From Blakeslea trispora (Eukaryota; Mucoromycota; Mucoromycetes; Mucorales; Choanephoraceae): a DNA stretch of 64,000 bases. A model generated the notes under the pieces. The model did not search any database. It was not told the DNA's origin and worked only from the letters and a program-made list of their open reading frames with translations. The position numbers and the translations under genes were made by a program. Each line of letters opens with the position of its first letter. Positions within the stretch are counted from its first letter, which is position 1. Below are positions 33,201 through 44,260 of the stretch, one piece after another. The stretch spans positions 1 through 64,000 of the forward strand of contig JAIWNE010000051.1 in assembly GCA_025331445.1 (NCBI GenBank). Reading direction: 5' to 3'.

Positions 33201-34541
33201 ATTAGAATAATCAGTTTACCAATGACAATCATGTCTACACATTGTTGTTTTACTCCTTTCTGCATCTCTTTTTATCTGTCTTTAGTATACAATATTTGCA
33301 ATTGTAAAAGCAAATAGTATGTCTTGCTGTCAGCCCTCTAATGAATCAAACACACTTAACTTTTTCAAGTTAATTGATAGCACGGAAAATGTTGAAATCT
33401 GCTTTACAGCTGACCCCACTGAGCCAATATTTGTCCTGCTCTAATCCTTCCGTACTAATTCCTTTAAATATCATCAATACTGTCCTTCTTTTAAGATGAT
33501 TTTAGTAGTAAAGTAGGGGAAGCAATCAAGCTGAAAGATAAAAAAAATATGTATATATATATTGCTAAAATAGCCTCTTTATTTTGATCGTTGAACAGAC
33601 TTGTTAATACATTCAAACTTCTTTGAGGTGTTCTATTTGTTTGTTCATTGTAGATTTCTTCTTTTTCCCAACTGGTAGCTGGCTTGAGAGGCATATGATG
33701 CGAAATAATGTTCGACTAGTGATCTCTCCTCTTAGCGCTTACGCGAGATCCAGCAGTCTGGTTTTGGCTTCAATATCTTCATCGCTCTTAGACCTTGTAA
33801 CATACCCTCTTATGGTAAATCCTTGCTACTTCAAGATTTGAACTTCTATTTGGCGATTGCTTTATATTTTGTTATAAGTACTATATCGTTGTTTGTTATG
33901 AATAAAGCAAGCTTCTCTTCACTCAAAAACATTTATTTTACAAACAAAGGGTCGCATCACACCTTTATCTATTTCTTTTTTGCCACCAATATGGAACATC
34001 TTATAAGAAGCTGTTACTGAAGCCATTCTCTGAAGAGAAATTTGACCTTTCTTTTGTGCATTGATATGTCAAAAAAATCTCTAGTTTGAGAGGTAAGCAG
34101 CGTTCTCTTAATAACAAAGCTTTTGACTCTTATACTTATCACCTAATGAATAGCTCTACAACAGAGACCTAGTTGAAACTTTGTGTACATTTAACTAAAC
34201 ATAATCTCCTTAAGAGGGGCATATCAATTTACATGTAGATTCCTCATTTTGTTATTTCTGCTTTATAGATTTCTTCTATTTCACTACCTTCAGCATGGTG
34301 CTTATTAAAACTCCTTCTTCTTCAACTCACCATAACCTACACATGTTACTAATCTTCCAAAAAAGGAACTCCATATTTTCTAACTCTCATTGCGACTTGA
34401 ACTCAGCAAGTAGCATTACATGTTTGTTACTTTAAATTATCCTGTTTCTTTTTCTTTATTATTCTACTCTTTTTTTTTCTTTTCCCTCTTTTTCTTTTTC
34501 TTTTTCTTTTTTCCTTCTCTGTGCACAAAAAAAAAGAAAAC
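30280..34541. other. 4.3 kb gene-empty region between tubulin and VAP
   Basis: The left end is the tubulin promoter and the right end the VAP promoter, which is strongly pyrimidine-rich (34440 to 34515). Between them no protein family could be recognised. A 64-codon plus-strand frame at 31153 (LQPEVNTSYDQALNDYDSW) has protein-like composition but no partners. TG- and CA-rich patches lie near 30700 to 30735 and 30898 to 30910. No tRNA, rRNA or snRNA signature was seen by eye. Confidence 0.45.
32276..32295 (+). repeat. TTTGG pentanucleotide repeat
   Basis: Four perfect copies of TTTGG in tandem followed by a degenerate one, in the gene-empty region. Confidence 0.8.
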
Positions 34542-35815
34542 ATGTCTGTTGTAATCACTCCCAGCGAACAACTTGAATTTCATCGTAAGAACGAAAAAAA
34601 AAGACTCAGTTGCTTGTGAATTCATATACTTATATTTTCTCTAGGCCCTTTTACACGCGTTTCAAAGGAATCTCTTCATGTCAAGAATCCCGGACCAGAA
34701 CCTATTGTTTTCAAAGTCAAGACAACAGCTCCTAAGCAATACTGTGTAAGACCCAACGCTGGCCGTATCGAAGCTAATTCTGAGATTGAAGTACAAAGTA
34801 TGGGGAGTGTTTGTTACTTTATATTTGTATGTTTGTATTAACAAACCTTGCGTCAAATTAGTTATTCTACAACCTTTCAGAGAAGAACCTCCCGAGGATT
34901 ATAAATGCAAGGATAAGTTTCTTGTTCAAACAGCACCTTTTCCGGTAGGAAGCGATGAAGCACAGAATGACATTACAACATTGGTATGAAAAAAGGGGGA
35001 GTGTGTATATATATAAGAAATGTGTTTATCATTTCTTTTTATTTATAGTGGAGTTACATTGAAGCCAATGAGAAGGGTAGTATGCATCAGCATAAGATCA
35101 AGTGTGTTTTCTTGGGTCAAGAGTTAAGAGAAAGTGACGAGCTTCAAGAAAATGAACAAGAACAACTAGCACCACAACAACCGCAGCAGCAATTACAACA
35201 ACAAGAGCAAGCGATAGAAGAGGTATGAGATCATCAGATGTAGTCTTGTTTATCATTTCTAATTTGGTTGCTTAGATTTCTCCTATTCCCGAACAGGCTA
35301 AAAATACCGAACAGGTTGCATCATCGGACACAGTTCTTTCTCCTTCTTCAACTGAGCCTATAAACACTGTTCAGAACGACGAATTATTGACACAAGCAGC
35401 CCCTACTGCCGCCACCGCCGCCTCTGTCGCCGCCCCTATTGCTGCTAACACAAACACAACCATCACGCCTACTACTACTTTATCTGATACAACTCGTACT
35501 CCGAGGGAAGTGACACAAAATAACCCTGCTGAGGCAACACAATTGGAACCTACAAAGGAACAACTCAGGGAAGCATTGGAGAAAATCGAATTACTTGAGA
35601 AGCAATTGGCGGATGTTAGAAAAGAAGAAGGTTTACGTGCTCGTAATTTGACAGGCAGTAGCGCTCGTAAATTGGCTTCTACAGTTCAGCCATTGGATGC
35701 AGTCCATCAACACTTGGCTGCTTTGGAAACACCAAAATCAGTTGAAGGCTACCCTCCTCAAGTAGTTATGGGTATTGCTTTATTAGTATTTATCTTTACA
35801 TATCTTTTCTTTTAA
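34542..35815 (+). CDS. SCS2: VAP/Scs2-type ER membrane protein (MSP domain)
   Basis: Tail-anchored ER receptor that tethers FFAT-motif proteins at membrane contact sites. Exons are 34542..34584, 34645..34797, 34862..34983, 35049..35222 and 35276..35815, giving 343 residues. Residues 1 to 125 form the major sperm protein domain (ITPSEQLEFHRPFTR, LHVKNPGPEPIVFKVKTTAP, YCVRPNAGRIE, CKDKFLVQTAP). A Gln-rich stretch and a Thr/Ala-rich linker follow, then a coiled coil (REALEKIELLEKQLADVRKE) and one C-terminal membrane helix (VVMGIALLVFIFTYLFF) at the very end, as expected for a tail anchor. The start lies in a good context after an A-run. Its stop codon overlaps the stop of the convergent MTU1 gene by 4 nt. 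Confidence 0.92.
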
Positions 35816-36957
35816 TAAAGAACTTGATCTATTACACCTCCCCCTAAACACCAATCGCCATCCCAGACAACGACTTGTTGGCCACTTGCAATGGCTCTGA
35901 TAGGCTGCTTGAAGCGTACAGTATAGATGCCATCCTTGACTGACAAAATCGCCTTTTCGGGTGATTGTCGGTACCGTACCTGTACGTCCAGTTCCATTTC
36001 TTGATTGAAATGTGCAGGTGGATGATGATGAATCCATGTCCAATCACGTGCAGTGCATCCTTGATGGAACAAGGATGGGTGATTGGAGCCAGGCACAACA
36101 ACCAGTTCGTTTGTCTCCATCCGCTTTTGTGCCACAAACCACTTTTCGGAACCATGACAAATACGTGAGGCCTGACCTATTGTATAGCCATATAGCCCTT
36201 GATGCTTGCCAATTACTTGTCCTGTTTCCAAGTTAATGACGGGTCCAGGAGGTTGATCAATGTACTGCTCCAAAAATTCTGCAAACCTTTTGCGTTGTCC
36301 GACAAAACAAATGCCCATACTTTCTTTTTTGCGAGCAATGACATCCAACCCTAACTGAGTCGCCAGCGACTTGACTTGTTGTTTGGATGTAAAGTTGCCT
36401 AGAGGGAACATTGTACGCTGCAAAGCTTCTTGCTGTACAGAAGAGAGGTAATATGACTGGTCCTTATTGCGCTCTAATCCGCGTAAAAGTTTACCGTTTT
36501 CAGATCGACAATAATGGCCTGTAGCGAACCAGACATCCTTGGGAATTTTGTCTAACAAAGCGCCAAATTTGATAAAGCTGTTACAGGCAATATCTGGATT
36601 AGGTGTCAGTCCATGCGCATAGTCATCCAATGTCTTTTCAAACACATCGTTCCAGTACTCTTTCACAAAATCTATATGCTCGCATTCAATACCAAGAATA
36701 TGGCACACTTTTTGAACGTCCTCCCAATCTTCTCGGGAAGTACATACGCCTCGTTCGTCTGATGTGTCCCAGTTCCGCATATAAACACCCTGGACCTTGA
36801 AGCCTTGTTGCTTCAGTAGCGCAGCAGAAACACTCGAATCTACTCCTCCAGACATGGCTACCACCACACGATCTCCTTTCTGTGGTTGCAAGGTGCTTAG
36901 ACAGCGTCTAAACAACGACTTGCACTGTACTGATCGAAGCGATCTCGATAACAACAT
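35812..36957 (-). CDS. MTU1: Mitochondrial tRNA-specific 2-thiouridylase (MnmA/MTU1 family)
   Basis: Enzyme that adds the 2-thio group to wobble uridine 34 of mitochondrial tRNAs (Lys, Glu, Gln), using sulfur relayed from a cysteine desulfurase. It is a single exon of 381 residues. An Arg-rich presequence (MLLSRSLRSVQCKSLFRRCL) is followed by the PP-loop SGGVDS at 36-41, the RNWDTSDERG and GLTPNPDIACNSFIKFG motifs, with Cys125 as one catalytic cysteine, TGHYCR, KDQSYYLS, and the second conserved cysteine in SMGICFVGQ near 225. The C-terminal beta-barrel region (RYRQSPEKAILSV) is complete. The start lies 92 bp downstream of the SNAPC3 stop on the same strand, so its promoter must be very short or overlap that gene. 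Confidence 0.95.
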   Translation of the reverse strand: MLLSRSLRSVQCKSLFRRCLSTLQPQKGDRVVVAMSGGVDSSVSAALLKQQGFKVQGVYMRNWDTSDERGVCTSREDWEDVQKVCHILGIECEHIDFVKEYWNDVFEKTLDDYAHGLTPNPDIACNSFIKFGALLDKIPKDVWFATGHYCRSENGKLLRGLERNKDQSYYLSSVQQEALQRTMFPLGNFTSKQQVKSLATQLGLDVIARKKESMGICFVGQRKRFAEFLEQYIDQPPGPVINLETGQVIGKHQGLYGYTIGQASRICHGSEKWFVAQKRMETNELVVVPGSNHPSLFHQGCTARDWTWIHHHPPAHFNQEMELDVQVRYRQSPEKAILSVKDGIYTVRFKQPIRAIASGQQVVVWDGDWCLGGGVIDQVLY

Positions 36958-37049
36958 AGGTTGAAAGGTATAAAGAAATAGAGATAGAAATAGAAAAGCT
37001 TTTATTTGGATATAAATTCAAAAGCAGCAAAAAAGAAAAAGAAAAAGGA

Positions 37050-38626
37050 TCAACTTGTCTTGTTGGCTGATTTTTGCTGAGATCGATATTGTTCTCCTCC
37101 AGGCATTCCATTATAAGCAGTAAACTGAATTTGATCATTTTTGTGAAAAGAATCAAAACAGATATCGCAAAAATAGCAAGGAGAGAAACCACTGACAATA
37201 TCGTCATGTGTGATTTTTGTAGCAGGATAAACAGTGCACATAGAGCATTTGAACCGAATATAAGTGAAATTATGAGTTGTTCGAGGAAATTCATCCAGAG
37301 ACTTGTATTCGTTGGTCGCTAACAGCCTTATGTCTGGAACTAGCATCATATGTTCACATTGCCCTTCATGCATCAGTGCGATTGGAGTGTTCAGTTTGAG
37401 TGACATTTGACCTAATGTTATGTCTTGCATATTTACTGTTGTATACTTAAATTTTTGACGATTCACCTTCTTCTTTGTCAGCCACTTATCTATCCAAGCT
37501 TGATAAGGATAGTCATGGTTTCGTGCATCTAGATAGAAGACATGATCTAGATAGATCATACATGCACTTTTTCTCCCCTGCAATGGATCTAGACTGCCCC
37601 CTTCAGATTCTACTCGTTTTTGATGCGATGCAAAATCAGATAGACAAAAAATAGCATCGCGTACATCAGATAAAGTCTGTCTTCCTAGACATTCAATTTC
37701 TTGAAGTTTTACTGATGGCCTTGAAGCCCTATGGATAATAAAAGTGACAAGTGTGTCTTCGAATTCCATATCGGTTCTGTGTTTGTGTTCCACTGGATTG
37801 AACTAGAAGAAATGAGTACAATGCTCTGATGCTAATCGATATATTGCTTACATCGTCTTTGACATAGTTATACGACAATGAATCGCATTGTCTTGGAAGA
37901 AAGGTATAAAGATGCTTAGAGCCTACTGTCTGAAGCTGACTTTGACTGAGTTCATTGGCTACTTGGTCAAACATTTTGTCCAGTTCAATGCTTGCCTCAG
38001 TTGGCTTTGGTGTTGTGCTAATGTCAGGCAAAGAAAGAGCTGTCTGATCAGTTGAGGAAGTGGTGGTTCCTTGGGCCGTATTAGAGACAGTATCTTCCGA
38101 GATATCCTGAGATGTCTGAGTAACCGGTTGAATGATAGGTAAGGGCGATTCCTGCTGGTCATGGGCAAGATAGATCCTCTGTTTAGGTGCAACAGGGTTT
38201 ACGTATTGAACATCATAGTCAATATTGCCCTCAACAGATTCATACAAGTCGGCCACATTTTCATCAATCAGTGTTTGTCGATAGACGTCTTTTGCTTGAG
38301 GCTTTTTTGAGGTAATGATGTCGGATTGATGTCTGACACGAGAGGGACGTATATTGCTAGTACGCATGAGTTCGTGTGCCTCGAATGAGATTTTTGCTAC
38401 AAGATCAGGGTCTTGAAATATCTCGGATAATGTATTGAAATCATGTTTTGGTTCATAGCTATTGCAGTATTAGGAAATCACTTTTGTTATTCCGGGAAAC
38501 GGCTTACTTTGAGTGGTTGTAACTTTCTTTAATCGCCCTAAATTCAAGACTGTCTTCAATCTCTTTATGTTTTTGAAATAATTGATCAAATTCGTCTTTA
38601 AGTTTATCTGGTTTGATAATTGACAT
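37050..38626 (-). CDS. SNAPC3: snRNA-activating protein complex subunit 3 (SNAPC3/SNAP50)
   Basis: Subunit of the complex that binds the proximal sequence element of snRNA genes and recruits RNA polymerase II or III. The model is complement(join(37050..37802, 37852..38458, 38508..38626)), giving 492 residues. The N-terminal half is Ser/Thr/Gln-rich. The C-terminal 250 residues match the SNAP50 region: FYLDARNHDYPYQAW, then the zinc-finger part with HEGQCEHMMLVPDIRL, IRFKCSMC, and FSPCYFCDICFDSFH. The Cys and His spacing (CEH, CSMC, CYFCDIC) is as in SNAPC3 proteins. The start ATG (38626) lies 151 bp from the divergent start of mL41. Yeast lacks this complex, so its presence fits an early-diverging fungus. 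Confidence 0.9.
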
Positions 38627-38777
38627 AAAAGAGAAGAAAAAAAAATTAAGACAAAGGAAAGAAAAAGGGCTTGAGATTAATGCATTCAACAGTAGTCACA
38701 TATTTAAACTTCAGCAGCCCTGTCAATCTAGTTTTTTTCTCTCTTTTTCTTTCTCTTTTGACATATAATATCATATA
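38627..38777. promoter_or_regulatory. 151 bp bidirectional promoter (SNAPC3 / mL41)
   Basis: The two start codons are divergent and only 151 bp apart, so the core promoters must share this stretch. It contains a T/C-rich run (38731 to 38760) just upstream of the mL41 start and no obvious TATA box. Confidence 0.6.
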
Positions 38778-39165
38778 ATGTTCGGTGTCGTCAAGTCTAT
38801 TCCCAGAGGTGCCAGCCGCTTACAATTAACAGCAAAGAAAGGACACAACTATTATAAAGGTTAAAAAGAAGAAAGAAAAGGGAATAGAAAGAGAAACGTT
38901 CTAACGACGATTAACACTTCTTCATTTTTTTTTAAAAAAAGGTACTGGATCAGGTGCTATGGGTAGACACACAAAAAACGGTGGTTATCTAGTTGACTGG
39001 AACAAGGTTAGAACTTTCGTTGTTCCCGACCTCGAGAACTTTGCAGTAAGTTCCAGCTCATTTAAATCGAATATTTTAAACTAACAGAAGAGCAATGGGT
39101 AGCTTGGACCTTATGTTTCTCGCAAAACCAACCTTTTCAACAAAAAAGTAGATACTCCCAATTAA
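38778..39165 (+). CDS. MRPL27: Mitochondrial ribosomal protein mL41 (MRPL27/MRPL41)
   Basis: Large-subunit mitochondrial ribosomal protein. Exons are 38778..38859, 38942..39045 and 39103..39165, giving 82 residues. Conserved stretches are [38 protein letters not shown] and LGPYVSRKT. The second intron is chosen to restore the conserved Pro-Tyr-Val-Ser motif: its acceptor is GGGTAG at 39102, not the earlier ACAG, which would put the motif out of frame. The gene ends 100 bp from the convergent UFD2 gene. Confidence 0.92.
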
Positions 39166-39265
39166 AACAGAATAAACTCTCCTCCTCCTCCTTTCTTTCA
39201 GCAACAACAAGATGCTCACAATATTTGTTTATTTTATTACTTTTCTTTTTGTTTATATATAGCAA

Positions 39266-42200
39266 TTAGGGTGATGTATCCATGGATTGAGATGTCTTTT
39301 TACCCTTTTGTTCTGCTTTCCAGTCAGCAATCTTTTGTTTCAACTCAGTAGCAGGTTGCACCATTTCCATTGTCAATGGCATACGATTAAAAGGATCACG
39401 CGTATCACCTAGCAGATGAGCACGGATAGTACTACGATCCACAATGACACTAGACGTAGGCAACAGTACAGGATCCTCCATCAATGTGAAGAAGATAGGA
39501 TCTAATGAATTGTTTAGTGATTTCACTTCTTTCTAATGAAATTCAGGATCAGAACTTTACCGAGGAATTCATCAGGAACTTCACCCAATTCTTCTTCTTC
39601 CTCGACACCACTTTGGATAGCCAATTCAACTTGATGAACAAATGTTTCCAAAGCATGAATATGGTCTGCTGATTTAATGTTGTGTTTCTGAAGGATGAAG
39701 GCAGCCTTTGAAAAGTATTCTTTACGATAAGATCGACCATCTCGAGCAACTGCCTGAACAAAGACGGGCGAATTCAGATTGAGATAGACATTGATGATCT
39801 CGGACAATAACTTGCGTGGTTGGAAATGGTATTTCTCAGGATTGGCTACTTTAAGTTCAGTACATTTGGGTCCTACCAGCTGAACTAGGTTATAATCCAA
39901 CATGGCAGCCAGACGATCCACAATTTCGTTCACCAAGAAGGGCTCAACTACTTCGGATGTCATGTAATTTAACATGTGCACTGTTTCATTACCTAAGGCG
40001 ACATAGGATTGTGCTTGTCTTTCAAGTGAAGGTAAACTACCTTCTCTCTCTTGGCGATATTGCTAAAGAAAGAACAAAGAGATGTATGAATATCTTTCCT
40101 CTGTAGAAAAACAAAATCAAGTCAAGAGAGAATACTTACAGGTGTTTGTGATTCCCAAGTAGATTGATCGCTCATTTCCAATTGAATTTGGTGAATCTCT
40201 GTCAATTTGCTTAAACTTTCATCCATCAAATAAGTCACATCACTCATCAACATGTTTACAAAGCGAGTGAAATTGGCCGAGTTTCTAAGAAGAAAAATAA
40301 AATAAAAAATAATGTTAGGTTTTATCTTGATAAAATGCTCATCACTTACCTGCTTTCTTCTCTTAATTTGGCACGATGAGCAGGATGGCTCCAGATGGTT
40401 TTCATGACATGACTAATATTATAACGTATATTAAACTTATCGTAGAATTGTGAACTGGCACCCGTCTGTTCTACTTCAACATAAAAATTCATGAGAGAAG
40501 GTACAAGGTGTTGCAGTGCCAAAGGATGAGAATTCAAAATGTTCTCGAGTTCACCAGGTATTCCCTTAGCGATAGGATAGGTAAAGAAGAACAAGATTTC
40601 TACCAATTTAGCCTTCAAATAAGGATTCTTGACATATTTAGCATTTCTCAAGAAAGTCACAATGAAAGCAACCAATTCATCATGAGGGTGATCTCTCATT
40701 ACGTTGGTCTCATAGCCATACCTATCTCAAAGAAGCGGACACGCATCTTAAGCAACTCATCAATCAATCAGAATCCATTTGTACTTACTTTCCAATGAAA
40801 ATAAAGATTTCAACGATATCTTCAATAATCCATTCAGGCAACATGGCAAATGCATCAGGTACTTGGTCAGGTAAAGGTAAACTGACCTTTTCCCAAGGAT
40901 GTCTGTGATTGGGATCCACAATACGAATCAACCAGGCCATGACAAGATCATAGAATCTTAATGCTTCTGACAAAAAGGTAGGGTCCAACAACATGGCCTC
41001 ATAAGCCAACCGATAGGCTGTCATTTGCTCCAATTTTGCTTTCATTCGTTTAGCTACAAAATCACTCATGACACCTTGAGGAGTCTATGCCATACAAGAT
41101 GTTAGTCATTGATTTTTATAGTGGGTATCGAACTTACATTGGCTGTACGAAGGGCTTCTTGCTGTGCTCTCTCTGTTTGCTTTTTAGTTTCATTGTATTC
41201 ACGAATGAACTCATTGAAATTGACATAGGCACGGATAGGACCATAATGCATGAAAGCCAGTGTCATAAAGAAAGTTTCGGTAATAAAGTTATGTGCTATT
41301 TCAAAAATGAGAGGAAACCCGTTAATTTTCTTTTTCTTTTTGCTTTGTCATAAATGTTTTGAATTACTTTGAAGTGTTTGTTGCTCTCTGTAATAAGCAT
41401 CTGATTGTTCTTTTGTTGCATTTATTTTGGTATCTTCAGTTACATCCAATCGCTTACTTGTACGGAAGAAAGTAAGGTCAATCTTGTCAATCTTAGAAGC
41501 ACGCAAGTCCATAAAAGGGTCACAAAAGGACAACAAGACAGCTGCTATATTATGCATAAATCCATCTGAAGCAACTGTCTCAGAATCTACTTGCATCTGA
41601 GCTCTCTTTTCGTTGAGCTTGATGATATGTCCAAAATAGGTCAACAATTGATCTCTTGAACCAGCATTGGCTCTGACCATAGAATTGCAGATACCAAACA
41701 TAGTTCGCTAACCATACAAGTCAATATAATGATAATAACAAAAGAGATGTAAAAAATGAAGTTTACCTGAATATTCAAGACACTGCCTCGAAGTCCGTTC
41801 TTAGAGGACTCGAGATCAGCTGCATTTCTATTTTCAGCATTTTGAAAATAGTTTTCTGCTACCTTGGACTAATAAAAAAAAGTTAGTTTTAAACAGTATG
41901 AAGGAAAGTGATATGGTCTTACTGTGTTATCTGGGTAAGCGCTTAATCTGAACAATGGGCCCAAAAGTGAGATATGCTCCATATTCTTAGCTGTAGCATG
42001 GGATGGATTGAATTCTTCTAATGCGGTCAGCTATGAATTTTGTCTTTTTGTTTAGTTTCAGTGATCTGAATAGACCTTCTCTCTCTCTCTCTCTCAGTTT
42101 ATTTTCTTACCATGGAAGCAATAGATTTGTTTTCGGATAGATAAGCAATGGATTGCATAGAAGGCTTAAATTCGCTCAGTATATTTTGTCTATCAATCTC

Positions 42201-43495
42201 TTGAGAGAGTGAGACAACGGCAGGGCCTAAAATCTATATACATCATCCTTTAGTTTTCTAGTCTATTTCAAGCCCTTTTTTTTTTTAGATATACCATATC
42301 TAATCCGTCTTCACTAAAACGATTGGCTAATTCCACAAGATAGTCTGTGGGCAATCCTTCATTGGTGTCAGGTAATGCTTTCAATCGAGGCACAAGTTGT
42401 TGTGGGCCTAACATATTGCTTTTTTTTTTTATACAGAGAAAGTCAGTAAAATGAGCAGTAAGGTATAATACATCATGTACCTAGGCAATTGAGGAAACAT
42501 ATCTGGCATTTGCAATACAAGGCCTGAATAAGACACAATCAAGGTCTTTACATTATCTAACACAGTCAACCGTTGATCCAAGAGAGATTTATCCAGGCTT
42601 TTACTCCTAAATGCTGTATTCTTTCGAATCTCATGGGCTGTCTTCCAACATTGTAACAAATAATCAAAATCTGGTATCTGTAATGTATTGGCAATATCTT
42701 GAGGTAGACTAGGATCAAGCTCTGTGGGATCTAATGAGAGTCTGGCCACAATAATACGATCCAACATTGCTTCAGAAAGTCTGTTTGAGTGAGCCTCTAT
42801 AGGATTTCATTCCCCAAAAAAAAAGTATCGTTTAGTTGGTCCAAAAAAAAAAAAGATAAACATTTTCTCTCTCTTTAATCTATCACCTTTTTCCTCTACC
42901 AATTCATCCACTAAACCAGACAGATAAACACATTTGCCTTGCTTATATATATTCTCGGGCTGCATATATATATTCATAGAAGAAAATCAATGAGGACTAT
43001 ATATTGAGATGGATAAGAATTGAACTTACATTTAATGTAACTTGAAGTATACGAGAAAGGACATTATCTTGCCATTCTTCAAAGCTAATGGTAGGTCTTG
43101 TTGTAGGCGATACAGTAGAATTCTGTGTCACTTTTGTGTGTTGTTGCTGTTGTTGTTGCTGCTGAAGAGAAGTAGAGATAGACTAAAGATAGAGTTTTAG
43201 TTGGCTAGATAAATCAATTTGTGCATCTTCTACATTTACTTCAACAGGTTCTTTTTTAGGGGCTGGCTTCTTTAAAGGAATAAATTCGTCCAGAGTAGGT
43301 AGAGCAGTTTTTGTAGAGTTGTTTGGTTTAAATTCGCTTGAACTGGGCTGTTGCTGTTGTTGTTGCTGTTGAAGTTTTGCTAAACGCTTAAGCCGGATCT
43401 GTTTCAAACAGAAAAGTTAGCTTGGATAAATGCTGTGGAGTTCTCTTTCACAAAGTTACTTTATCGGCATCGCTCATGTTCTGATCATTCTCCAT
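39266..43495 (-). CDS. UFD2: Ubiquitin conjugation factor E4 (Ufd2/UBE4 family)
   Basis: U-box ubiquitin chain-elongation factor acting with Cdc48 in ER-associated and nuclear protein degradation. I read 16 exons: 43460..43495, 43240..43398, 43030..43182, 42887..42959, 42481..42796, 42295..42418, 42111..42233, 41923..42030, 41767..41868, 41368..41707, 41138..41295, 40789..41084, 40350..40721, 40140..40284, 39561..40062 and 39266..39501 (complement), giving 1080 residues with all phases consistent. Two poly-Gln tracts lie near the N-terminus. The Ufd2 core includes [42 protein letters not shown] and [20 protein letters not shown]. The C-terminal U-box (from about residue 1003) has [20 protein letters not shown] and [10 protein letters not shown] 58 nt intron at 43182-43239 removes an in-frame stop. 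UBE4-type length. Confidence 0.93.
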
Positions 43496-44260
43496 ATCTA
43501 TCTCAAACAGAAAAAAATAAGCGTGTTTATGCGCTTCACCTGAATTTTATTCTGCTTTTGTAGCCACGTCACTTTCAAATGCGGGCTTTTAAACACCTAA
43601 AACAGCATTGACGTTGATCAAGCAATCTATAATCCATAGGATCAAGAGAAGCACAACATTCTTTCGTTTAAAGGCACACTGAGAGATGGGAAGGATGCCT
43701 GAAAAAAAGAAGCAACATTTACTTGATGACATTGCTGTTCAGAAAGAGAGGGGGGGAGAGGAGTTTGATTGTTGTTTTTCGCATGATAGGTGCTTCTCTC
43801 CTTGAAAAGCTTTTCAACTAAGCTGGCCCCTTTTTGGGTTTTCTGCTACAGACACGCTAGCTCTCTTTCCACTTGTTGATTGTCTGTGTTGAGGCTGTTT
43901 GAGCTGATTTCAATAGATGTCTAGAAAATAAAATATGTTTATTTTTCAAGCCCATGGGTTTTCAAACAAAGTATACAATGGGCTAAAAAACGCGTGAACA
44001 ACTAAACGCACACGCTTTCTCCTTTATTATTCTTATGAACCTTTGAATTGCTTATGTCAAGGGAAAAAGAAATGAATTGAATTCTTATTGATCCACCAAT
44101 CAAAATGCTGCATTTATTATTTTTTATACGCGTTTTGATTTTGAATATAAATTTGTACGTGACGCGTCAAGGAATTTTTTTTTTTTTTATTATTATTATC
44201 CAAAGGAAATTTTTTCTTTCTTTCTCTTTTTCCTCTCTTTCTTTTTTTCTTTCCTTTAGA
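43496..44260. promoter_or_regulatory. Divergent promoter region between UFD2 and SLD2
   Basis: The two start codons are 765 bp apart on opposite strands. The SLD2 side contains three ACGCGT hexamers and a long T/C-rich leader (44176 to 44258). The UFD2 side has a purine-rich G7 run near 43752. A 36-codon frame at 43696 was considered and not accepted as a gene. Confidence 0.55.
43990..44167. promoter_or_regulatory. Cluster of three ACGCGT (MCB-like) sites upstream of SLD2
   Basis: ACGCGT occurs at 43990-43995, 44128-44133 and 44162-44167, that is 94 to 271 bp upstream of the SLD2 start. In ascomycete yeasts this hexamer is the MluI cell-cycle box bound by MBF, which drives G1/S expression of replication genes. 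The sequence match is direct and the regulatory role is inferred. Confidence 0.5.

Noticed and set aside
33491..34020. Several 60 to 70 codon frames on both strands
   Set aside because: Low-complexity hydrophobic readings of AT-rich DNA with no conserved motif.
43696..43806. 36-codon plus-strand frame (MPEKKKQHLLDDIAVQK) between UFD2 and SLD2
   Set aside because: Too short, no partner exons or homology, and it contains a G7 run; could at most be an upstream open frame.
44105..44260. Upstream in-frame extension of SLD2 from an ATG at 44105
   Set aside because: Encodes a T-rich hydrophobic stretch with poly-Phe and no conservation expected. It spans two of the ACGCGT sites and the pyrimidine-rich leader, so it is better read as promoter and 5' leader.
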